Positions 1 through 5,908 of a stretch of DNA of 6,418 bases are shown one piece after another; position 1 is the first letter of the stretch, and the number at the start of each line of letters is the position of its first letter. The notes under the pieces were generated by a model. The model saw nothing but the letters and a program-made list of their open reading frames with translations. It was not told the DNA's origin and did not search any database. A program made the translations under genes and the position numbers. The DNA is taken from the NCBI GenBank assembly GCA_002392275.1, contig DGGQ01000102.1:1-6418 (forward strand). The letters run 5' to 3'. The DNA is from Treponema sp. UBA3870. Its GTDB lineage: Bacteria > Spirochaetota > Spirochaetia > Treponematales > Treponemataceae.

Positions 1-1
1 G

Positions 2-55
2 GTTAAGGATTCAATCGGAAAAATTGGAAACCAGATAGACCTGTTCAAAGTGTGA
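2..55 (+). CDS. Possible 3' end of an upstream gene (partial)
   Basis: Reading frame 2 is open from the window edge and gives 17 residues, VKDSIGKIGNQIDLFKV, before a TGA at 53-55. The other two plus frames hit stops at once (TAA at 4-6, TAG at 36-38). The stop lies 13 bases before the ATG of the next gene, which is the tight spacing seen elsewhere in this window. The tail is amphipathic and ends in FKV, loosely like the ends of some coiled-coil signalling proteins such as chemotaxis receptors, but 17 residues are too few to name a family. The SDR start that follows has no strong Shine-Dalgarno, which would fit translational coupling to this frame. Confidence 0.4.
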   Translation, partial: VKDSIGKIGNQIDLFKV

Positions 56-68
56 TGGCATATTCGGC

Positions 69-926
69 ATGAAGAAGATTATAATCGTAACGGGCGCATC
101 GAGCGGAATGGGTGTAAGTTTTGCCAGCCAGCTTGCACAGGAGAGCGCGGACTTTTCAAAATCAGCTGACGGCAAGACGAGGAATTTGGCATCCGATGAA
201 ATCTGGATTGTCGCAAGAAGAAGCGACAGGCTGGAGGAGACCAAACGCAGAATCGAATCCGAGGCAGAAAAAAATGGCGGACAGTACCCAAGCGTAAGAT
301 GCGTTCCTCTCGACATAAGCGGAAAAAACGGGGCCAACGGACTTAAAAACCTACTTGACGCAGAAAACTCCAAGGCCGACGGTGGAATACGTATAAATGT
401 TCTTGTGAACAACGCTGGATTCGGAACTTACGGAGAATTTGCCAACACGGACACCAACCGCGAAATGGAGATGGTCGATTTGGACTGCACTTCGCTCACG
501 GGGATAACAGGTTTTTCACTCCCCTACATGGCACGCGGAGGGAGAATCATAAACACGGCTTCCCTGGCCTCTTTCATGCCTCTTGGAAATTTTGCGGTCT
601 ACGGAGCATGCAAGGCCTATGTTCTGAGTTTTTCAGTTGCAATTGCGGCGGAACTCAGACCAAAAGGAATATCGGTAACAGCTCTGTGTCCCGGTCCGGT
701 CAGCACAGAATTTGCGAACGTCGCATCAAAAGGGGCAAGACCAAAGGTAAGGCACGGAAAGGACCCCGAAAAAACGGTCGCGCACTGCATCAAAAAATCC
801 CGCAGGGGAAAGTTGTACTCAATGTGGGCTTTCAAATGGAAATTCAAGGCGGCGGCATCAAGATTCATTGGACGTTACACCGGCGCATGGTTCACGTTCA
901 AATACTGCAAGCGTCCAAGCAACTAA
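69..926 (+). CDS. Classical short-chain dehydrogenase/reductase (SDR), substrate unknown
   Basis: A predicted soluble NAD(P)(H)-dependent oxidoreductase with a Rossmann fold, 285 residues. The cofactor loop TGASSGMG is at residues 8-15, NNAG at 114-117, and the catalytic Ser165, Tyr178 and Lys182 have the classical spacing (S-x12-Y-x3-K). The CPGPVSTEF loop after beta-6 is at 207-215. Arg50-Arg51 at the end of beta-2 suggest a preference for NADP(H). Two oddities: residues about 23-42 are a polar insertion between alpha-1 and beta-2 that makes the protein longer than the usual 250-265, and the catalytic-tetrad Asn position appears to be Asp139. The C-terminal 45 residues are basic and aromatic (WAFKWKFK). 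ATG 69 is the only start in frame after TAG 36-38; its Shine-Dalgarno is weak. It shares an apparent transcription unit with pncB downstream. The fold is certain; the substrate cannot be told. Confidence 0.93.
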   Translation: MKKIIIVTGASSGMGVSFASQLAQESADFSKSADGKTRNLASDEIWIVARRSDRLEETKRRIESEAEKNGGQYPSVRCVPLDISGKNGANGLKNLLDAENSKADGGIRINVLVNNAGFGTYGEFANTDTNREMEMVDLDCTSLTGITGFSLPYMARGGRIINTASLASFMPLGNFAVYGACKAYVLSFSVAIAAELRPKGISVTALCPGPVSTEFANVASKGARPKVRHGKDPEKTVAHCIKKSRRGKLYSMWAFKWKFKAAASRFIGRYTGAWFTFKYCKRPSN

Positions 927-930
927 GGAA
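925..930 (+). promoter_or_regulatory. Likely Shine-Dalgarno for pncB
   Basis: AAGGAA overlaps the TAA stop of the SDR gene and stands 12 bases before ATG 943. The spacing is somewhat long, but this is the best purine-rich match and it supports 943 rather than 868 as the start. The overlap with the stop codon suggests coupled translation of the two genes. Confidence 0.5.
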
Positions 931-942
931 ACGGGAAATCTT

Positions 943-2403
943 ATGGCAGAAAAGGCAGGCGCAAAACAAAGTGGACTGTTCACCGATTTCTATGAGCTGA
1001 CAATGGCCCAGGGATACTGGAAAAAAGGTCTGGACAGGACAGCGGTTTTCGATGTTTTTTTCAGGAGGCATCCATTCAATGGCGGGTTCTCCGTGTTTGC
1101 CGGAATTGAGACCTGCATCGACCGCATACTTGCCTTTTCATTTTCGGATGACGACATCAGTTATCTACGTTCGCAGGGAATTTTTGACGAAGGATTTTTG
1201 GACTACCTCAGGAATTTTCATTTCACCGGCGACCTTTACTCCTTTGACGAAGGCTCTCTGATTTTTCCGCAGGAACCTGTCATAAGAATCCACGCACCGC
1301 TAATCCAAGCTCAGATTATCGAAGGACTTGTGCTCAACCAGTGCAATTTCCAGACTCTGATTGCAACAAAAACCACAAGGGTCTGGCTTGCGAGCGGAAA
1401 AAAGGATGTCATGGAATTCGGACTACGACGTGCGCAGGGAACCGACGGTGCAATGAGCGCGACAAGGGCCGCATTTATCGGTGGGGCAAGCTCCACAAGC
1501 AACACCTCCGGCGGAAAGGCTTTCGGAATCCCGGTGGCTGGAACAATGGCCCACTCCTGGGTCCTTTCGTTTCCAAGCGAGATTGAGGCTTTCAGGGCAT
1601 ACGCGGAAATCTACCCGGACAGCACGGTGTTTTTGATTGACACCTACGACAGTCTTAAATCTGGAATAAAAAACGCAATCACGGTCGGCTCGGAGCTTCA
1701 CAAAAACGGACACAGGTTCGGGGTGAGGCTTGACTCCGGCGACATCGCATATCTTTCGGTCGAGGTTCGGAGGGAGCTTGATTCCGCGGGACTTTCGGAT
1801 GCATACATCACTGTCTCGAACGAGCTTACGGAGGAAATAATTTCCGCTCTTGTTGCCTCGGGCTCCCCTGTTGACAGCTGGGGCGTGGGAACAAACATGG
1901 TCACTGGCGGAAGCGAATCAAGTTTTTCGGGCGTGTACAAGATGTGCGCAAGGATGGACGGGAGCGGGAACATGATTCCTGTGATGAAGTTCAGCGACAA
2001 CCCCACAAAATCAACGAACCCCGGAATCAAAAATGTATACAGGCTTTTTGATGAAAACGGAATGGCAAGGGGCGACGTTCTTACACTTGACGGAGAAAAA
2101 ATCACATCCGGAAGGGAATACCGCTACTTCCACCCGATGATAGACTACAGGCACTTTTCCCTTTCGGCGGAGCTTGTTCAGCCAATGCTCAAAAAGAGAA
2201 TCGAAAATGGAAGGCGCACAGAAAAAAGGCTCCCGGATTCGGAGCAGCTAAGGATAAGCCGGACCACAATGATGGAACAGATGAAAACTTTTGACGACTC
2301 CTACAAGCGCATTCTGAACCCGCACATCTACAAGGTATCCCTCAGCGAAGGTCTCAGGAACATGAAACTGGACTTCATCAACGCAAACGAAAGAGCGGAC
2401 TAA
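943..2403 (+). CDS. pncB: Nicotinate phosphoribosyltransferase
   Basis: Joins nicotinate to PRPP, with ATP hydrolysis, to give nicotinate mononucleotide: the entry step of NAD salvage (Preiss-Handler pathway), cytoplasmic. The 486 residues match the length of the bacterial long form. The N-terminal FTDFYELTMAQGYW (13-26) is the family signature. Further on come EFGLRRAQGTDGA (158-170), GTMAHSW (200-206) whose His204 matches the histidine phosphorylated during the ATP-coupled reaction, DTYD (233-236), RLDSGD (262-267) and the phosphate-binding GVGTNMVTGG (314-323). The C-terminal 120 residues form the usual family tail. The frame is open back to an ATG at 868, but that start would overlap the SDR gene by 59 bases and add 25 residues before the conserved N-terminus. 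ATG 943 lies 16 bases after the SDR stop, with AAGGAA at 925-930. No truncation or missing key residue was seen. Confidence 0.97.
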   Translation: MAEKAGAKQSGLFTDFYELTMAQGYWKKGLDRTAVFDVFFRRHPFNGGFSVFAGIETCIDRILAFSFSDDDISYLRSQGIFDEGFLDYLRNFHFTGDLYSFDEGSLIFPQEPVIRIHAPLIQAQIIEGLVLNQCNFQTLIATKTTRVWLASGKKDVMEFGLRRAQGTDGAMSATRAAFIGGASSTSNTSGGKAFGIPVAGTMAHSWVLSFPSEIEAFRAYAEIYPDSTVFLIDTYDSLKSGIKNAITVGSELHKNGHRFGVRLDSGDIAYLSVEVRRELDSAGLSDAYITVSNELTEEIISALVASGSPVDSWGVGTNMVTGGSESSFSGVYKMCARMDGSGNMIPVMKFSDNPTKSTNPGIKNVYRLFDENGMARGDVLTLDGEKITSGREYRYFHPMIDYRHFSLSAELVQPMLKKRIENGRRTEKRLPDSEQLRISRTTMMEQMKTFDDSYKRILNPHIYKVSLSEGLRNMKLDFINANERAD

Positions 2404-2409
2404 GGCACA

Positions 2410-3138
2410 TCATAAATCCAGACCACAGTAGTCGATGACAAAAGCGTTCACCACGGACTCAACCACACCCGGGAAGAAAGTCACAAGCGTTCCCCTGTCC
2501 CAGTTTCCGTTGTCGTAGGGAATTGATTCAGGAGAAAGCCCCCTGTAGGTCTTGTACAAAAGTTTTTTTCCCGTGGAATCCGCCACATAGACTTTCATCG
2601 TCACCTTTGCGGCCACATTCAAATCAAAAAGCCCGTTCTGGATTTTCTGCTTCTGGAAAATGAATTCGGCAAAAAGGGTTCCGCCCGCACCAGACTCCCT
2701 GGCAATGGAACGGTTCCTCGCGTTTCCGTTGTAGTCAAGGACCATATATCCGTCGGCGGCAGTGGATGTCGTCGCCTGCTGGTAAAACTTGTTGAAGCCA
2801 CTTCCATAGACTGTTGTATTCCGCACAGCATCCATGCCCACGAGCGACACACCGTTTTCCGAGAGACAGTTTTCCAAAATGTGGGCCGCCTCGTCAATCC
2901 GGGACTGGACGGTCTGGTACTCGGGATTGTTTTTTTCAATGACCCTGTTCAAATCGGAGGTAACAAGCGCGCTTTCGGGATTTTTTTCGCCATCCTTTGA
3001 ATACCATGGGAGCGATGAATTTGAATAGACGGAAACAATCGCTATGGGGGAATAGTCCGCAAGATCAATTTTTGGCGGGGTCTTGCATCCAATCAAAAAA
3101 AGGGGAACGGCCGCAAGAATTAAAACAGATTTTTTCAT
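2410..3138 (-). CDS. Predicted lipoprotein of unknown function
   Basis: 242 residues. The N-terminus is a type II signal peptide: MKKS, then a hydrophobic stretch (residues 5-16) and lipobox LIGC with the lipidated Cys18. Maturation by Lgt and Lsp would anchor it to the cytoplasmic or outer membrane, facing the periplasm or the surface. The mature part starts with a short proline-rich linker, then a strand-like segment IAIVSVYSN (32-40), a helical region (about 62-95) and beta-rich segments at 156-195. There is one more cysteine pair in the chain (Cys91, Cys237), which could form a disulfide. No named domain is recognised. It is the last gene of the phosphatase-kinase-regulator operon: its ATG overlaps the regulator's stop by 4 bases (ATGA), so the two are probably translationally coupled. 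It may be the operon's envelope sensor or output component; that is inference. It converges with pncB, 6 bases from its stop. Confidence 0.9.
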   Translation of the reverse strand: MKKSVLILAAVPLFLIGCKTPPKIDLADYSPIAIVSVYSNSSLPWYSKDGEKNPESALVTSDLNRVIEKNNPEYQTVQSRIDEAAHILENCLSENGVSLVGMDAVRNTTVYGSGFNKFYQQATTSTAADGYMVLDYNGNARNRSIARESGAGGTLFAEFIFQKQKIQNGLFDLNVAAKVTMKVYVADSTGKKLLYKTYRGLSPESIPYDNGNWDRGTLVTFFPGVVESVVNAFVIDYCGLDL

Positions 3139-3866
3139 ACAAACTCCTTTCGCAGTGCGTCAATGTCCATGCGAAAAACATACCTTCCCTTCCCCGTTCT
3201 GTCAATGGACATGGAAAGATTCGGAAAACCTTGCATGATTTTCCTAATAAAAGCGACGTAGGAATACAGATTCGCCATGCTGTGTTCATCTGATTTTCCC
3301 CACATCCTAAGGCAAAGCTCCTCAGCGTCCATCTCCTCGTCGGGATTTTTAAAGAAGGTTTCAAAGAGGCGGAACTTTGATGGAGGCATGTTGAACATCT
3401 CGCGAAGTTTTTCAAGGCTGTCCATAAAAAACTTTCCACCGCTATCCACTTTTTGCCCATTGCAAAGACCGGGGGAACAGGAATCATGGACGGACGCACA
3501 GATTACGGCAACCGACATACATTCAAGGAACTCCTCCGCCCAGACCGTTACCTCGCCATAATAATGCATAAGTGTGCGCTTCCACTGCTCAACGAAGCCC
3601 TCGGTGGTGAATTCGGGAAAAGGGTCGTTATAAAAGATGAAGGGGATTTTCCTTCCGCCAAGTTTTTCGTTCAATGTTTCATACGGATTTCTGGACTCGC
3701 AACTGAAATATCTGAAATCGCAAATCAGCATACCGATTTTTTCCTCGCGCTGAAAATCAAGAACAAGATTCAGGCTCGGACAGACAATCGGCTTGTACCC
3801 ATTGTTTCTTAGGTAGGCATCAAAATTGTACGACTCCAGATTTTTCGTCAGCACAAGAATATTCAT
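3135..3866 (-). CDS. Atypical response-regulator-like protein, OmpR/PhoB-type winged helix
   Basis: A 243-residue probable DNA-binding regulator. The C-terminal part (about 158-235) aligns well by eye with the OmpR/PhoB effector domain: MPPSKFRLFETFFKNP (160-175), then EELCLRMWG (182-190), the recognition-helix region NLYSYVAFIRKI (199-210), and the wing hairpin RTGKGRYVF (223-231). The N-terminal 110 residues have a receiver-like pattern (MNILVLTKNL as beta-1, GMLICD with Asp50 at the phosphoacceptor place, KIPFIFYND as beta-4). The acidic pair after beta-1 is missing (Thr7-Lys8 instead), and I see no switch lysine on beta-5. It therefore looks like a pseudo-receiver not regulated by ordinary aspartyl phosphotransfer. 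The linker holds four cysteines (116, 123, 130, 135). ATG 3866 is 6 bases after the kinase stop; GGAG at 3879-3882 precedes it by 12 bases. Its neighbours suggest control by the adjacent Ser/Thr kinase, which is inference. Confidence 0.88.
   Translation of the reverse strand: MNILVLTKNLESYNFDAYLRNNGYKPIVCPSLNLVLDFQREEKIGMLICDFRYFSCESRNPYETLNEKLGGRKIPFIFYNDPFPEFTTEGFVEQWKRTLMHYYGEVTVWAEEFLECMSVAVICASVHDSCSPGLCNGQKVDSGGKFFMDSLEKLREMFNMPPSKFRLFETFFKNPDEEMDAEELCLRMWGKSDEHSMANLYSYVAFIRKIMQGFPNLSMSIDRTGKGRYVFRMDIDALRKEFV
3144..3150 (-). promoter_or_regulatory. Strong Shine-Dalgarno for the lipoprotein gene
   Basis: On the minus strand AAAGGAG stands 5 bases before the ATG at 3138. It lies inside the last codons of the upstream regulator gene and fixes the lipoprotein start. 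It allows independent initiation as well as coupling through the ATGA overlap. Confidence 0.8.
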
Positions 3867-3872
3867 CCGCGA

Positions 3873-5879
3873 CTATTTCTCCGACTTTTCGGCGGCCTTT
3901 TTTTCGAGCGAAGAATTTATGTAAACCTTGTCCTGGTACCAGTCCAGCGCGAGACCAAATTTCTCCTGCTCGTATCCAGCGCATCCCGCATAGACATGGA
4001 CGATTGCGCAGTTCTTTCCACCCTCGCCATAAGCGTCGCTCACCCAGTCCTCCTTTTTGAGGGAGGCAACGTCATCTGCGTTCAGCGGTCTCTTGCCGTT
4101 CAGACTTGTAACAGTCTCAGAGTCCTCGTGGTTCTTGCCGACATAGACAATCGCGAATTCACATTTGTCGGTTATGTCCTCGCCTGTCTGCCTGTCGTAT
4201 ACAACCGGACGCGCAAAAGTGATTCTGCGGCTCTCGTTCATGAAGTTGTCCAGCTTGATGTCAACCTGTCCCGTGGATGTCTTTGACCACCATGTGTAGG
4301 CCCCGACCCTTATCGTCCGCCAGATGATTACAGGTCCCATGCAGATTTTGATTCTGTAGTCGCCGGGCTTCAGGAACATGGTCTTTGTCCTGTGTATGGA
4401 CGGGTCCTTTTTGTCCGTGTCGAATCCCATCACAGGAATGTAGTCGAACTTGGTCTCATCCTCCGGGTGGGAGCGGTCCTTTATGACCTCCAGCTTTGTG
4501 TGCGGATTTATGACCTTGGAAATCTCAACGCCGGGCATATAGTTTTCCGGGTCCGTGTTGTAGTGATAAAAGTAGACGGCCGGTGAAAATCCTGAGCCAG
4601 CTATATCGCTGTTCGCAAATCTAAGCTGCACGGTGACGGGGGTATAGCTTTTGAAAAGTATGTACTTCTGAATAAATCCCGAGCGGAATCCCCCCCTCAC
4701 AAGGAAGATTATTCCTATCACCCCAAGAACTGCCGCCGCGGCTATTCCGCCAATCTTGTAGAGCTTTTTATTTTTGGACACGACCGTTCTGTATTTGTAC
4801 TGCGACTTTGGATAGCTGACGATGGAGTTAGCGAGTTCCTGCCTTATGTCCCTCTCGTTGAATGCGTTCAGATATCTGTCAATGAGCTTTATGATTTTGT
4901 CAACGGAAGAAAATCTTTCCTCCTTATTGAACTTCATGGCCTTGCTGATTATCTTGTTGACCACGCCCGGGATTCCCTTGACCAGCTTGGACGGCTTTAT
5001 GTACTTTTCCTCCATAATCTTCTGGTGCTGAGAGAGCAGGGAGTTTTCCGTGTAGGGCTTACATCCCGTTACCATTTCATAGAGCATTACGCCAAGCGGA
5101 TAGATGTCGGCCCTTGTGTCAACCTCGTGCGCATTGGTCATCTGCTCGGGAGCCATGTAGCTCAAAGTACCCATACTGGTGGAGCCATTTCCGCCATGCA
5201 TTGTGATTTCCGCCTTCACGATTTTGACATTGGAAATCAGCGCGGACGACTTTTTTTCACTCTCGCCATCGTCGGTGGATTCCACCCCGGAGATTCCGAA
5301 GTCCGCAATCTTTACGTTGGCACCCTTCTCTATCAATATGTTCGCAGGCTTGATGTCGCGGTGGACTATCTTCTGGTGGTGGGCAATCTTGAGTCCACGG
5401 CAGACCTCGCGCAAAATCCACAGGGCAAGCTCGGGGGGAAGTTTTCCATCCTTCTCAAGAATCTTTCCAAGGTCCATTCCCTCGACATACTCAAGGACAA
5501 CATACTCCTTGTCTCCGAATGCCATTGTCTCGTAGAAGCGGACAATTCTCTGGGATGTAAGTCCACTAAGGATTCCGGCCTCACGCAGGAACCTGGCCCT
5601 TCTGCTTCCGCCTGTCTTCAGCATGGTCTTGATAACCACCGTGCGCTTTAGTTCCGGGTCCTCGCCAATATAGACGGCTCCCATTCCTCCAGCTCCAAGC
5701 GGTTTTATGTTTATGTACTTTCCAATCTGTCTGGGAACTGACTCGGCAGGCTGGGAAGCTCTTGATGATGTGCCGGTCCTCCCCACGACCGTAGCATCCC
5801 CTACCGATGTCCGACCGACCGCCGTTTTTCCGGCTGAATTGTCAATGGTCCTGTCGTCCGCTCCACCCACTTTTGCCAT
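3873..5879 (-). CDS. Transmembrane Ser/Thr protein kinase (PknB/Pkn2-like) with extracytoplasmic domain
   Basis: A 668-residue Hanks-type kinase that transfers ATP phosphate to Ser/Thr of protein targets. Order: a Thr/Ser/Gly-rich leader (1-50); kinase domain about 53-338 with glycine loop LGAGGMGAVY (61-70), Lys84 of VVIK, Glu100 in helix C, catalytic loop HRDIKPAN (173-180, Asp175), DFG (193-195), APEQ (243-246) and Asp258 of DIYPLG; a basic juxtamembrane stretch (about 355-375); one membrane helix (about 376-395, Gly/Ala-rich); then about 270 residues predicted outside the membrane. All catalytic residues are present, so it should be active. The activation segment is about 22 residues longer than in PknB. 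The outer region is beta-rich; MFLKPGDYRIKICMG (501-515) resembles the PEGA/carbohydrate-binding type of beta-sandwich, a weak match. It holds four cysteines (513, 573, 624, 633). Start 5879 is supported by GAGGAG 7 bases upstream. It follows a PPP phosphatase gene by 29 bases. Confidence 0.96.
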   Translation of the reverse strand: MAKVGGADDRTIDNSAGKTAVGRTSVGDATVVGRTGTSSRASQPAESVPRQIGKYINIKPLGAGGMGAVYIGEDPELKRTVVIKTMLKTGGSRRARFLREAGILSGLTSQRIVRFYETMAFGDKEYVVLEYVEGMDLGKILEKDGKLPPELALWILREVCRGLKIAHHQKIVHRDIKPANILIEKGANVKIADFGISGVESTDDGESEKKSSALISNVKIVKAEITMHGGNGSTSMGTLSYMAPEQMTNAHEVDTRADIYPLGVMLYEMVTGCKPYTENSLLSQHQKIMEEKYIKPSKLVKGIPGVVNKIISKAMKFNKEERFSSVDKIIKLIDRYLNAFNERDIRQELANSIVSYPKSQYKYRTVVSKNKKLYKIGGIAAAAVLGVIGIIFLVRGGFRSGFIQKYILFKSYTPVTVQLRFANSDIAGSGFSPAVYFYHYNTDPENYMPGVEISKVINPHTKLEVIKDRSHPEDETKFDYIPVMGFDTDKKDPSIHRTKTMFLKPGDYRIKICMGPVIIWRTIRVGAYTWWSKTSTGQVDIKLDNFMNESRRITFARPVVYDRQTGEDITDKCEFAIVYVGKNHEDSETVTSLNGKRPLNADDVASLKKEDWVSDAYGEGGKNCAIVHVYAGCAGYEQEKFGLALDWYQDKVYINSSLEKKAAEKSEK

Positions 5880-5886
5880 GTCTACA

Positions 5887-5892
5887 CTCCTC
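5887..5892 (-). promoter_or_regulatory. Shine-Dalgarno for the kinase gene
   Basis: GAGGAG on the minus strand, 7 bases before ATG 5879, in the 29-base gap after the phosphatase stop. It confirms the kinase start and therefore that the Thr-rich leader is translated. Confidence 0.8.
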
Positions 5893-5908
5893 GTATTGCT
5901 AATTGAAC

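Noticed and set aside
11..412. 133-codon minus-strand open frame opposite the SDR start
   Set aside because: It covers the conserved SDR cofactor-binding region on the other strand and has the low-complexity Ser/Leu composition of a shadow.
868..942. Upstream ATG at 868 as the start of pncB
   Set aside because: It lies within the SDR gene and adds 25 residues with no family similarity; ATG 943 directly precedes the conserved N-terminus.
608..1000. 130-codon plus-strand frame spanning the SDR-pncB junction
   Set aside because: Out of frame with two well-supported genes; Lys/Arg/Gln-rich composition typical of a shifted frame.
1698..2105. 135-codon minus-strand open frame inside pncB
   Set aside because: Serine/proline-rich shadow of pncB, with no domain or ribosome site.
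3124..3135. T-run near 3130 as an intrinsic terminator
   Set aside because: It is the complement of Lys codons in the lipoprotein N-terminus (MKKS), with no stem beside it.
3453..3812. 119-codon plus-strand frame opposite the regulator
   Set aside because: Antisense shadow of the response-regulator-like gene; no family match.
5025..5651. 208-codon plus-strand open frame opposite the kinase
   Set aside because: It is antisense to the kinase catalytic domain, has no recognisable domain, and arises from the codon bias of the opposite strand.
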